Notes under the pieces: generated by a model
Told to the model about the DNA's origin: nothing
Database searches by the model: none
What the model saw: only the letters and a program-made list of their open reading frames with translations
Source of the DNA: Chryseobacterium soli
Lineage (GTDB): Bacteria > Bacteroidota > Bacteroidia > Flavobacteriales > Weeksellaceae
DNA length: 64,000 bases
Assembly (NCBI RefSeq): GCF_000737705.1
Contig: NZ_JPRH01000007.1
Span: 147,208 to 211,207 of the forward strand
Direction of reading: 5' to 3'
Part shown: positions 46,659 through 54,231 of the stretch, in pieces
Layout of the letters: each line of letters begins with the position of its first letter
How positions within the stretch are numbered: the first letter of the stretch is position 1
Made by a program: the position numbers and the translations under genes

Positions 46659-47915
46659 ATGAGTATTAACTTTTCAACAGCGACATTTAAGGATTTTGAG
46701 AATATTCCAAACTATAATATCGCCCAAAGAGCAGAGTATTTCTATGACTTTTTAGACTATATGAGATCTAACGGTCATATGAATTATAGATTGAAAAATA
46801 CCACAGGAACCAATGCTACATTACACGTCGATATTGCCAACCAAAACAAAGAATATGTAAGTTTCGTTTCAAGTGATTATTTAGGGTTTACGCAACACCC
46901 GAAAGTAAAGCAGGCGGCCATAGAAGGAATACAGAAATACGGTACCGGTACAGGAGCAACACCGCTTATCGGGGGATATTTTGATTATCATGACAAACTT
47001 GAAAGAAAAATATCAAATTTTTTCGGAAGAAATGATGATGAAGCAGTAGTGTTTACCACCGGATATACTGCCAATAGCGCTACTTTACAGTGCCTGATGC
47101 AAAAAGAAGATCTTGCTATTTTAGACATGGCCGTACATGCCAGCGTATATGAAGGATGTGCTTTTACCAATAAAAAGACATTTCCACATAATAATTTAGA
47201 AGGTTTGGAACATATTTTGAAGACTTCTGAAAACCTTTACCGCACAAAACTCGTAATTATAGATGGAGTATATTCGCAGGACGGAGATACCTCGCATATG
47301 AATGAGATTTATAATCTTGTAAAGAAGTATAATGCCTTTCTGATGGTGGACGACGTACATGGTATAGGAATTTTAGGTGAAACAGGAAGAGGCACCATAG
47401 AGCAGGCAGGCTTGCTGAATAAAGTAGATATCATGACCGGAACTTTTAGTAAAACTTTTGGTAATTTAGGAGGATATGTCATTGCAGATAAAAAATTGGC
47501 AACCTTTCTTAAATTCCAGTCCCGTCAGCAGATATTTTCGGCAACAGCACCGCCGTCTTCAGCAGGAATTATCAAAGCAATCGATTTAATAGATGAAGAA
47601 CCGGTATGGAGAGAGAGGCTTTGGAATAATATAAATTACTTCAAAAAAGGATTGGACGAGCTAGGATTAGACACAGGGATTAGCTGTTCTGCCATTGTTC
47701 CCGTAAAAATTGGAGATCCACATGTAACAGGAGATGTAGGAAGACTACTAATAGAAAAAGGAATCTATACCAATCCCATTTTATATCCGGCGGTAGCCAG
47801 AAAAGATGCAAGAATAAGGATGAGCGTAACAGCCAGACACGAAAGAGAGCATCTTGATAAAACGCTGAATGCGTTTGAAGATATCAATAATAAATTGCAT
47901 ATTGCAAAAAAATAA
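46659..47915 (+). CDS. Alpha-oxoamine synthase (PLP), candidate serine palmitoyl- or cysteate acyl-transferase
   Basis: The 418-residue PLP enzyme belongs to the alpha-oxoamine synthase family, which condenses an amino acid with an acyl-CoA or acyl-ACP. PLP residues are clear: DDVHGIG (D231, H234) and the Schiff-base Lys in GTFSKTFGNLGG (K265). Relatives are 2-amino-3-ketobutyrate ligase, serine palmitoyltransferase and the cysteate acyltransferase of sulfonolipid synthesis. The roughly 55-residue N-terminal extension and co-transcription with a TetR repressor suggest lipid synthesis rather than threonine breakdown. Flavobacteria make sulfonolipids and sphingolipids, so both are open. Confidence 0.7.
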   Translation: MSINFSTATFKDFENIPNYNIAQRAEYFYDFLDYMRSNGHMNYRLKNTTGTNATLHVDIANQNKEYVSFVSSDYLGFTQHPKVKQAAIEGIQKYGTGTGATPLIGGYFDYHDKLERKISNFFGRNDDEAVVFTTGYTANSATLQCLMQKEDLAILDMAVHASVYEGCAFTNKKTFPHNNLEGLEHILKTSENLYRTKLVIIDGVYSQDGDTSHMNEIYNLVKKYNAFLMVDDVHGIGILGETGRGTIEQAGLLNKVDIMTGTFSKTFGNLGGYVIADKKLATFLKFQSRQQIFSATAPPSSAGIIKAIDLIDEEPVWRERLWNNINYFKKGLDELGLDTGISCSAIVPVKIGDPHVTGDVGRLLIEKGIYTNPILYPAVARKDARIRMSVTARHEREHLDKTLNAFEDINNKLHIAKK

Positions 47916-47921
47916 TAAATT

Positions 47922-48551
47922 ATGCCTAGAAAAGTAGTGCAGGGGCCCATTAGGGACAAAGAAAAAACCAAACAAAAATTGCTCGCTGCAGTCGGTAAAA
48001 TCCTCAGAGTAAAAGGATATTCAGGATTAAAAGTAAGTAAAATTGCAGCAGTAGCCGGTTTTGATAAAAAGCTTATTTATGAATACTTTGGTAGCACGGA
48101 TAAGCTGATAGATGAATATATTAAATCCCAGGATTACTGGAGCAAAATCAATCAGAATAGTATTGAGGTAGACATTTCGGATGGTGGTAAAGAGCTTTCC
48201 AAAATGGCTATCCTTAACCAGTTTGAAAACTTCAGAAAAAATAAAGAACTTCAAAAGATCATTCTTTGGGAACTTTCTGAAAGTAAACCTATTCTTAGAA
48301 GATTGGTGGAACAGAGGGAAGAAGCGGGAAGTATGATTTTCGAAAACATTACCGATCCTCACTTTGGTGAAGGAGCTACACGATACAGAGCAATCATGGC
48401 TTTAATTGTGTCCGGTGCTTATTACCTTAACCTTTATACAGGGTACAATGCCAGCAAATTTTGTGGAATTGACCTGAAAACTGAAGAAGGAAGACACGAG
48501 ATTGAAAAAGCTATCGCAGAACTTGTAGACCTTGCTTACGAAAAAAAATGA
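47922..48551 (+). CDS. TetR-family transcriptional regulator
   Basis: The 209-residue regulator has an N-terminal HTH (about 15-62, LKVSKIAAVAGFDKKLIYEYF) and a helical ligand-binding domain. It begins 6 bases after the alpha-oxoamine synthase stop, so it is in the same operon and may feed back on it, possibly by sensing an acyl compound. The ligand is not predictable. Confidence 0.85.
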   Translation: MPRKVVQGPIRDKEKTKQKLLAAVGKILRVKGYSGLKVSKIAAVAGFDKKLIYEYFGSTDKLIDEYIKSQDYWSKINQNSIEVDISDGGKELSKMAILNQFENFRKNKELQKIILWELSESKPILRRLVEQREEAGSMIFENITDPHFGEGATRYRAIMALIVSGAYYLNLYTGYNASKFCGIDLKTEEGRHEIEKAIAELVDLAYEKK

Positions 48552-48639
48552 TGATTAAAAATTTTCTCATGAGGCCAAAAAATTAAGTTATTTTTGATAA
48601 TTTGAAAACTTTTAATTTTCAGATTAAAACTATATTCCT

Positions 48640-48647
48640 TACTTTTG
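48640..48647 (+). promoter_or_regulatory. -7 box TACTTTTG immediately before dnaX
   Basis: TACTTTTG matches TAnnTTTG and ends 4 bases before ATG 48652. If used, the message would start at or beside the start codon, i.e. be leaderless. No -33 TTG is clear. Confidence 0.4.
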
Positions 48648-48651
48648 GCCT

Positions 48652-49737
48652 ATGGAAAATTTTATAGTATCTGCAAGAAAATATCGTCCACAGGAGTTTG
48701 AAACTGTTGTAGGGCAATCTCATATTACAGATACTTTAGAACATGCTATTGATGAAAATCAGCTGGCTCAGGCCCTGCTGTTTTGCGGACCCCGTGGAGT
48801 AGGTAAAACTACATGTGCAAGGATTCTCGCGAGAAAGATTAATGAAAAAGATGGCTCCGTTTCAGAAGATGGCTTTGCTTATAACATCTACGAATTAGAT
48901 GCTGCGTCTAATAACTCGGTAGACGATATCAGAGAATTGATAGACCAGGTGCGTTTTGCTCCTCAGGTGGGTAAATACAAAGTATATATCATCGATGAGG
49001 TTCATATGCTGTCTTCTGCTGCCTTCAATGCTTTTCTTAAGACCCTGGAAGAGCCGCCTGCCCATGCCATTTTCATTTTGGCTACTACGGAAAAACATAA
49101 AATTATTCCTACCATTTTATCTCGTTGTCAGATTTATGATTTCAAAAGAATTGTTATTGAAGACATTCAGGGACATTTGATGAATATTGCCAAAAAGGAA
49201 AATATCCAGTATGAAGATGATGCTTTATACATGATTGCTCAAAAAGCAGATGGAGCATTAAGAGATGCGCTTTCTATTTTCGACAGGCTTTCCACCTTTT
49301 CACAAAAAAATATCACTTTAGCCAAAGCCGCTGAAGTGCTGAATATTTTAGATTACGATCAATACCTGAATATTGTAGACTTTGCGAAGGAAAACAAAAT
49401 TCCGGAAGTTCTTTTTGCATTTAATGAAATCGTTAAAAAAGGGTTCGATCCTCATATTTTTATTGCCGGATTGGGAAATCATTTCAGAGATTTAATGATG
49501 GCTCAGAATGCCTCTACCATGGAATTGATTGAAGTGGGAGAGAAAACAAAAATTAAATTTGTTGAACAGGCACGGAAATGGACTGCACAGCAGCTTATAG
49601 ATGCTATTGAAATTTGTAACCATGCTGATATTAATTATAAAAACTCTAAGAACCCAAGACTGACGGTTGAGATTGCCCTGATGCAGCTGACCTCTTTAAC
49701 GGCTAATGCAGACGTTACTAAAAAAAAAAGTTCATAA
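48652..49737 (+). CDS. dnaX: DNA polymerase III clamp-loader subunit DnaX, short (gamma-length) frame
   Basis: The 361-residue frame contains clamp-loader domains I-III: Walker A GPRGVGKTT (46-54), Walker B IIDEVHML (113-120), SRC sensor 1 in PTILSRCQIYDF, sensor 2 in DGALRDALS, and the helical collar domain III (about 240-355). The Cys4 zinc module of E. coli DnaX is absent, with KINEKDGSVSEDG in its place. The frame stops six codons after an A10 run (49720-49729). The other frame continues with a tau-like tail to 50360. The short product matches gamma architecture, so both forms are probably made. Confidence 0.92.
   Translation: MENFIVSARKYRPQEFETVVGQSHITDTLEHAIDENQLAQALLFCGPRGVGKTTCARILARKINEKDGSVSEDGFAYNIYELDAASNNSVDDIRELIDQVRFAPQVGKYKVYIIDEVHMLSSAAFNAFLKTLEEPPAHAIFILATTEKHKIIPTILSRCQIYDFKRIVIEDIQGHLMNIAKKENIQYEDDALYMIAQKADGALRDALSIFDRLSTFSQKNITLAKAAEVLNILDYDQYLNIVDFAKENKIPEVLFAFNEIVKKGFDPHIFIAGLGNHFRDLMMAQNASTMELIEVGEKTKIKFVEQARKWTAQQLIDAIEICNHADINYKNSKNPRLTVEIALMQLTSLTANADVTKKKSS
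49720..49730 (+). other. A10 slippery run in dnaX (recoding or transcript slippage site)
   Basis: Ten A followed by G lie in frame as ACT AAA AAA AAA AGT TCA TAA. A -1 shift at A AAA AAA, or one extra A added by RNA polymerase, bypasses the stop and reads AAG TTC ATA ATA into the downstream frame. A weak hairpin (TTTCT/AGAAA, 49749-49763) lies about 20 bases on. Known dnaX genes in E. coli and Thermus use A-rich slippage at the equivalent place. Confidence 0.65.
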
Positions 49738-50360
49738 TACTAGCGCCCTTTCTTCATGAGAAACAGGAAGTACAATTACCTGAAACACCAAAACCACAGG
49801 AGAAAATAGAGAAACCCATTGAGAAGCCTTTGGCTGTCGATAATGAGGTGAAAATACCTAATACAACCACTTCCAAACCTTTGTCCAGACAAGGAGCTCC
49901 TTCCGGATTTAGTATCAATTCTTTGATGAATCCTCCTAAAGAAAAAACAGCAGAAGTAAAAGAAACCGTTTCCACTACCACCGAAAACCTTCCGAAAAGC
50001 CATTTTACAGATACAGATCTGCAAATGGAATGGAATTTGCTATTAAAACAACTTCAGTCTAAAAATACATTCGTTTTTAATGCCATTAAAGCTTTTAAAC
50101 TTATCAAAAAAGACGAAAACGCTATTCAGGTTTTATATCCATCTGATTCTGCAAAAATAGAATTTGATAAAATAAGCGGAGAATTTTTTAATCATTTCAA
50201 AACAAAAGTTCATAACTATAGCATTGAAATTGAGTACAAAAGAGACTTCGAAAACCTTAAAATAGAGGTGGTTACCAAAAAGAAAATATTTGAAAAATTC
50301 ATCGAGAAAAATCCATTATTGAAAGATCTTGATGATTTAATGAAGTTTGATTTGACATAA
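49731..50360 (+). CDS. dnaX: Tau-specific C-terminal part of DnaX, -1 frame
   Basis: This frame is entered by slippage at 49720-49729 and encodes about 209 residues. A Pro/Lys/Glu-rich linker (VQLPETPKPQEKIEKPIEKP) and a second Ser/Thr-rich linker lead to a compact C-terminal domain (about the last 105 residues, from TDTDLQMEWNLLLKQLQ). It has no good start of its own; the TTG at 49830 lies inside the linker. In tau, this region contacts the polymerase and helicase. Joined to the upstream frame it gives a 569-residue full-length protein. An A-run sequencing error would explain the same picture. Confidence 0.75.
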   Translation, partial: FIILAPFLHEKQEVQLPETPKPQEKIEKPIEKPLAVDNEVKIPNTTTSKPLSRQGAPSGFSINSLMNPPKEKTAEVKETVSTTTENLPKSHFTDTDLQMEWNLLLKQLQSKNTFVFNAIKAFKLIKKDENAIQVLYPSDSAKIEFDKISGEFFNHFKTKVHNYSIEIEYKRDFENLKIEVVTKKKIFEKFIEKNPLLKDLDDLMKFDLT

Positions 50361-50373
50361 TTTTATATATTTG
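50347..50373 (+). promoter_or_regulatory. Promoter of the aromatic leader / DAHP synthase operon
   Basis: TTG at 50347-50349, a 16-base spacer and TATATTTG at 50366-50373 approximate the flavobacterial consensus. It overlaps the end of the dnaX tail and would make a 5' leader of about 400 bases before the DAHP synthase gene. Confidence 0.5.
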
Positions 50374-50487
50374 TCAAATATTTCTGCAGCAAAATTACAC
50401 TTGCAGGAAAAAGAATAATTAATTTAAAGCTATAAATAACGTAAGCTCAGGCACATAACAACAGTGGAAAAATCTTTGATCCCATAT

Positions 50488-50610
50488 ATGTCCGACTTTA
50501 GAAACGCTGTTAGTTTCGCTCCCGCTAATTACTTTAGCGGTTATTTTGGCTTTTCTTCTACCTATTATAGAAATTTTAGAAGTTATTATCGATTTTATTG
50601 GTATAGCTAA
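50488..50610 (+). CDS. Phe/Tyr-rich leader peptide, probable attenuator of the aromatic pathway gene
   Basis: This 40-codon ORF (MSDFRNAVSFAPANYF... ending YYRFYWYS) contains 7 Phe, 8 Tyr and 1 Trp. The density is highest in the last 15 codons. It stops 172 bases before the DAHP synthase/chorismate mutase gene, whose pathway makes Phe and Tyr. Such aromatic enrichment is what a transcription-attenuation leader needs: ribosome stalling on scarce Phe-tRNA or Tyr-tRNA would change RNA folding. Two hairpins are present, one inside the ORF (50522-50540) and one after it (50634-50664). ATG 50488 is the only sensible start. The ORF is seen directly; attenuation is inferred. Confidence 0.75.
   Translation: MSDFRNAVSFAPANYFSGYFGFSSTYYRNFRSYYRFYWYS
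50522..50547 (+). terminator. Hairpin inside the leader ORF
   Basis: CCGCTAA (50522-50528) and TTAGCGG (50534-50540) are exact complements around a 5-base loop, followed by TTATTTT. It has terminator form and lies within the translated leader, so a moving ribosome would disrupt it and a missing or stalled ribosome would leave it free to fold. Confidence 0.5.
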
Positions 50611-50633
50611 TTAAATTTCTTTCTCAAAAAATA

Positions 50634-50664
50634 CAGGAAAATAGATTCCATTCCAATTTTCCTG
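50634..50664 (+). terminator. Hairpin after the leader ORF
   Basis: CAGGAAAAT (50634-50642) and ATTTTCCTG (50656-50664) are exact complements with a 13-base loop, 24 bases after the leader stop, followed by ATTCCTTT. It is the candidate terminator or antiterminator of the attenuator. A third perfect hairpin, ATTATAAA/TTTATAAT, lies at 50703-50724. Confidence 0.5.
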
Positions 50665-50782
50665 ATTCCTTTAAAAATTTTGAACGGCATTTTTTGAAAA
50701 GAATTATAAAGTAAATTTTATAATGAATGGATTATTGATGCAAATTTTAAAAATAAAAATAATTATACAATAAATTAACAAG

Positions 50783-51865
50783 ATGAATTTAAAAGACTTA
50801 AAAAACGACTGGATCAATGAGTTTTCACAACCATTAATGATCGCCGGACCATGCAGTGCAGAAAGTGAAGCTCAGATGCTTGAGACTGCCAGAAGAATTA
50901 AAGAAACAAATGCTCAGGTGCCAATTTTCCGTGCAGGAATCTGGAAACCGCGTACTAAGCCCAACGGTTTTGAAGGGGTAGGAGTGATCGGTCTTAACTG
51001 GTTGAAAAAAGTAAAAGAAGAGTACGGATTCAAAACTGCAACCGAAGTTGCCAACGCTCATCACGTTTTTGCAGCTCTGGAAGCTGATGTTGATATCCTT
51101 TGGATTGGAGCACGTTCTACCGTAAACCCATTTACCGTTCAGGAAATCGCAATGGCATTAAGAGGAACAGATAAGCCTGTATTTGTTAAAAATCCGGTGA
51201 ATCCAGATTTAGCATTATGGATCGGAGCTTTAGAACGACTTTTAGGTCAGGACATCAAAAATCTTGGAGCGATACACAGAGGTTTCTCTACGTACCAGAA
51301 AACAAAATACAGAAACAATCCAAACTGGCAGATTGCATTAGATTTTAAGAGCCAGTTTCCAAATATTCCTATGTTAGTGGATCCTTCCCATATCTGTGGA
51401 AACAGAACAGGATTGGCTGATATTACCCAGGAAGCAATGAACGTTGGATACCAGGGAGCAATTATCGAGAGCCACTGTAATCCTGATGAAGCGTGGAGTG
51501 ATGCTTCACAACAGATTACCCCGGAAGTTCTTGCCGAACTAATCGGAAATCTGAAAGTTAGAAATTCAGGAATTGCTGGTTTCGACGGAGAAATGGGAAG
51601 ACACAGAACTTTGATCTCCGATATCGATTTCCAGTTGATTGAACTTCTTTCTCAAAGAATGAAAGTTTCCGAACAAATTGGGAAACTTAAAAAAGAGAAC
51701 GATATCGCTATCTTCCAGCCGGAACGTTGGAAAGTGATCACAGAATACGCAGGTCAGAAAGCAAAAGAAACAGGAATGTCTCAGGATTTTATTGAAAAAG
51801 TTTTCAAAGCGATCCACGAAGAATCTATTGAAGTGCAGAACAGCATTATGATAGACAGACAATAA
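50783..51865 (+). CDS. Bifunctional DAHP synthase / chorismate mutase
   Basis: The 360-residue cytosolic protein joins a class I-beta (KDO8PS-like) DAHP synthase (about 1-265) to an AroQ-type chorismate mutase (about 270-355). The first has MIAGPCSAES, GIWKPRTKP, VKNPVNPD, HRGFSTY and MLVDPSHICG. The second has LIELLSQRMKVSEQIGKLK and RWKVITEYAGQKAKE. It catalyses the first step of the shikimate pathway and the branch to prephenate, and fusion allows feedback by prephenate. A Phe/Tyr-rich leader ORF upstream suggests attenuation control. Confidence 0.94.
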   Translation: MNLKDLKNDWINEFSQPLMIAGPCSAESEAQMLETARRIKETNAQVPIFRAGIWKPRTKPNGFEGVGVIGLNWLKKVKEEYGFKTATEVANAHHVFAALEADVDILWIGARSTVNPFTVQEIAMALRGTDKPVFVKNPVNPDLALWIGALERLLGQDIKNLGAIHRGFSTYQKTKYRNNPNWQIALDFKSQFPNIPMLVDPSHICGNRTGLADITQEAMNVGYQGAIIESHCNPDEAWSDASQQITPEVLAELIGNLKVRNSGIAGFDGEMGRHRTLISDIDFQLIELLSQRMKVSEQIGKLKKENDIAIFQPERWKVITEYAGQKAKETGMSQDFIEKVFKAIHEESIEVQNSIMIDRQ

Positions 51866-51889
51866 GCTGAAAGATTCATCAATATAATT

Positions 51890-51947
51890 AGGGCTTAGGA
51901 AATAGGAGTTAGTTTACCGCTAATACCGAAATCCTAAGCCCTAATTC
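51890..51947. repeat. Inverted-repeat intergenic element (GGGCTTAGGA type)
   Basis: TTAGGGCTTAGGA and TCCTAAGCCCTAA are complementary arms around about 30 bases, filling the spacer between the DAHP synthase and rsgA genes. The right arm runs directly into the rsgA -7 box. It looks like a dispersed flavobacterial palindromic repeat, and may also terminate the upstream message. Confidence 0.55.
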
Positions 51948-51949
51948 CT

Positions 51950-51957
51950 TATATTTG
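51950..51957 (+). promoter_or_regulatory. -7 box TATATTTG of rsgA
   Basis: TATATTTG matches TAnnTTTG, 15 bases before ATG 51973. Its position rules out the in-frame ATG at 51955 as the usual start. No -33 TTG is evident. Confidence 0.55.
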
Positions 51958-51972
51958 CACTCAGTTATAAAT

Positions 51973-52902
51973 ATGAAAGGAAAAATCATTAAATCTACAG
52001 GAAGTTGGTATCAGGTTTTAGAAATGGAAACCGATAGAATTTTTGAAGCCAGAATCCGGGGTAAATTCAAATTAATTAAAACAAGACTTACCAATCCGCT
52101 GGCTGTAGGAGATTTCGTAGAATTTCAACTGGAACAGGATGATATTGCATGGATTACTAAAATAGAACCGCGCAGAAATTACCTGATTAGGAAATCCGTA
52201 AACCTTTCAAAAGAAGCTCACATCATCGCCTCCAATATCGATTTGGCATGCTTTATATTCACCCTTAAACATCCTGAAACCTCACTGGGGTTCCTTGATA
52301 GGTTTCTGGCATGCTGTGAAGCATATAATATAAAACCTTTACTCTTATTCAATAAAATAGATGTTCTTCACGAAGAAGAGATTGAAATCGTAAAAGACAT
52401 TGAATTTCTTTACCAGGAAATAGGATATGACAGCTTGGAGATTTCTTCGTATTCCCAATTAAATCTGGAAAGTTTGCAGGAAATGTTGAAAGACAAGACT
52501 TCCGTCTTTTTCGGACACTCTGGTTGTGGTAAATCCACATTGGTTAATGCTCTGCAGCCAGGATTGAATATAAGAACATCAGAAATTTCAGATACTCATT
52601 TAAAAGGGAAGCACACCACTACTTTTGCTCAGATGCACTTCTGGCATTTTGGAGGAAATGTGATTGATACTCCAGGTGTAAGGGAGTTTGCTATGATTGA
52701 TATAGAAAAAGAAGAAGTACAGCATTACTTCCCTGAGATTTTCAAAAAAAGAAAAGAATGCAAGTTCCATAACTGTCTTCATATCAACGAACCGAAATGT
52801 GCCGTGATGGCTTCTCTTGAAACAGGAGAAATTCAACATTCCAGGTATTCGACTTATATTAAATTAATGGATGAGGCAGAAGAAGCTAATCAACAAAAAT
52901 AA
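51973..52902 (+). CDS. rsgA: Small-subunit biogenesis GTPase RsgA
   Basis: The 309-residue ribosome-assembly GTPase has an N-terminal OB fold (1-70) and a circularly permuted G domain, with FNKIDV (G4) before GHSGCGKSTL (G1) and DTPGVREF (G3). A C-terminal zinc-binding segment carries CKFHNCLHINEPKC. It acts in late 30S maturation. ATG 51973 (MKGKIIKSTG) gives the family N-terminus. Confidence 0.95.
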   Translation: MKGKIIKSTGSWYQVLEMETDRIFEARIRGKFKLIKTRLTNPLAVGDFVEFQLEQDDIAWITKIEPRRNYLIRKSVNLSKEAHIIASNIDLACFIFTLKHPETSLGFLDRFLACCEAYNIKPLLLFNKIDVLHEEEIEIVKDIEFLYQEIGYDSLEISSYSQLNLESLQEMLKDKTSVFFGHSGCGKSTLVNALQPGLNIRTSEISDTHLKGKHTTTFAQMHFWHFGGNVIDTPGVREFAMIDIEKEEVQHYFPEIFKKRKECKFHNCLHINEPKCAVMASLETGEIQHSRYSTYIKLMDEAEEANQQK

Positions 52903-53028
52903 TCTTTAATTTTTTTTAATAATTGCTTTTATTTCATTGATTGAATTAGAAGCAATAACCTATTAATGTGGTTTTTATGCGTTGAAAATTTTACGAATTT
53001 CACAACAGAGTGGGTTGTTTTTTATCAA

Positions 53029-53052
53029 TAAAAAACCCAGCCGAAGCTGGGT
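53029..53052 (-). terminator. UUCG-capped terminator reading leftwards
   Basis: On the minus strand ACCCAGC, TTCG and GCTGGGT form a 7-bp stem capped by the very stable UUCG loop, followed by TTTTTATTG. On the plus strand it is followed by A, not T. No minus-strand gene lies within 3 kb to its right, so it would end an unannotated transcript. Confidence 0.5.
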
Positions 53053-53199
53053 AAAAACTAATAACCATGAAAACTCAAATTAAACATGAGAATCGTAATT
53101 AGTTAAACAATTATTGTGCCAAACTTTATTTCATAATTTCTTAATAAAAGTTATTTTTATGTTAAAGAAAATTAAAATTAAAATAATGGATATTTTTTG

Positions 53200-53207
53200 T
53201 AATTTTG
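53200..53207 (+). promoter_or_regulatory. -7 box TAATTTTG of ndk
   Basis: TAATTTTG matches TAnnTTTG, 23 bases before ATG 53231. This supports the short start over the upstream in-frame ATGs. Confidence 0.6.
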
Positions 53208-53230
53208 CGCCATTAAAAAAATATACATTT

Positions 53231-53647
53231 ATGTCTAACATTACATTCACTATGATTAAGCCTGATGCTGTTGCTGACGGACATATCGGTGCTATCTTAG
53301 GTAAAATTGCAGAAGGAGGTTTTAAAATCAAAGCTTTAAAATTAACTCAACTTACTGTTGCTGATGCTAAAAAATTCTATGAAGTACATGCAGAAAGACC
53401 ATTTTATGGTGAGTTGGTAGAATTCATGAGTTCTGGCCCAATCGTAGCTGCTGTTTTAGAAAAAGACAATGCAGTTGAAGATTTCAGAACATTAATCGGT
53501 TCAACAAATCCTGCGGATGCTGCAGAAGGTACCATCAGAAAAATGTTCGCAAGAAGCATCGGAGAAAATGCTGTTCATGGTTCAGATTCTGACGAGAACG
53601 CTCTTATTGAGGCTCAATTCCATTTTTCTGGAAGAGAGATTTTCTAA
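53231..53647 (+). CDS. ndk: Nucleoside-diphosphate kinase
   Basis: The 138-residue cytosolic enzyme transfers phosphate from ATP to nucleoside diphosphates. The phosphate-carrying His is in NAVHGSDS (H116). [11 protein letters not shown] at the start, [16 protein letters not shown] and [14 protein letters not shown] are standard family blocks. ATG 53231 is chosen because the family begins there and a -7 box lies just before it. A clear terminator follows. Confidence 0.96.
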   Translation: MSNITFTMIKPDAVADGHIGAILGKIAEGGFKIKALKLTQLTVADAKKFYEVHAERPFYGELVEFMSSGPIVAAVLEKDNAVEDFRTLIGSTNPADAAEGTIRKMFARSIGENAVHGSDSDENALIEAQFHFSGREIF

Positions 53648-53668
53648 GAAAAAAGATCTTCATTATAA

Positions 53669-53706
53669 AAAATCCAGAGATATTTTCTCTGGATTTTGTT
53701 TTTTAT
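53669..53706 (+). terminator. Rho-independent terminator of ndk
   Basis: AAAATCCAGAGA (53669-53680) and TCTCTGGATTTT (53686-53697) are exact complements around a 5-base loop, then GTTTTTTA. It lies 21 bases after the ndk stop. Confidence 0.85.
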
Positions 53707-54225
53707 GCCAAAATGGCTGTGACTTCATGTCACTTTTCATCTCTGTATCAATTATATGTATTCTCAATAGCATCTTTTTTTTCCTGATGCAACTCCACAA
53801 ATTAATCCGGAAAAACCAATGGTGTAAGCATATTCTTATCTAATTTTCTTCTTTGCCCAATCACTATGACTTATTCCCGGTGTGACAGTTTCTCTTCAGT
53901 TGTGGTAGATTTTTCGGATAATTATATCATCATCTGTATTTTAATTCCTTTTTAAATGAGAGGAGTTATTGCAATCAGATTAAGTTATTTATCGGCTATA
54001 TTTTAATTCCTTTTTAAATGAGAGGAGTTATTGCAATCAGATTAAGTTATTTATCGGCTATATTTTAATTAATGATGAAGAATAATTTATGATGTTCAGT
54101 TTAATATTACATTTAAGTTGAATATATAGGATTTAAAACCTAAGAACTATGAAATACTAGATGATAAAATTGTTGTACTTTAGGATAATCATAAACGGAA
54201 TAATTATTGTAACCTTCCTAAAAAA
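53707..54225. other. Intergenic region upstream of the MNIO cassette
   Basis: No usual-size gene is present. It holds a small palindrome (GTGAC/GTCAC near 53720), the 62-base tandem repeat at 53937-54070, and the near-consensus -7 box TACTTTAG around 54176-54183, about 50 bases before the precursor gene. Confidence 0.45.
53937..54070. repeat. Perfect 62-bp tandem duplication
   Basis: Positions 53937-53998 and 53999-54060 are identical over all 62 bases, and the first 10 bases of a third unit follow (54061-54070). Each unit contains a 16-codon ORF (53956-54006 and 54018-54068, starting MRGVIAIRLSYL). Perfect identity points to a recent duplication or slippage event. It lies about 160 bases upstream of the MNIO precursor gene. 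Confidence 0.95.
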
Positions 54226-54231
54226 ATGATT

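Larger units (their letters stand above)
52903..53230. other. 328-bp spacer between rsgA and ndk
   Basis: It contains the hairpin at 53035-53052, the motif ACTAATAACCATGAAAACTC (with an 11-codon mini-ORF) and the ndk -7 box. A related motif, CTAACTAATAACCACAAAGC, lies beside another hairpin at 56220-56280. No protein gene of usual size is seen. Confidence 0.45.

Noticed and set aside
53517..53843. 108-codon frame overlapping the end of ndk
   Set aside because: Starts inside ndk in another frame and crosses its terminator.
53937..54070. CRISPR array
   Set aside because: Two adjoining identical 62-base units without spacers are a tandem duplication, and no cas genes are present.
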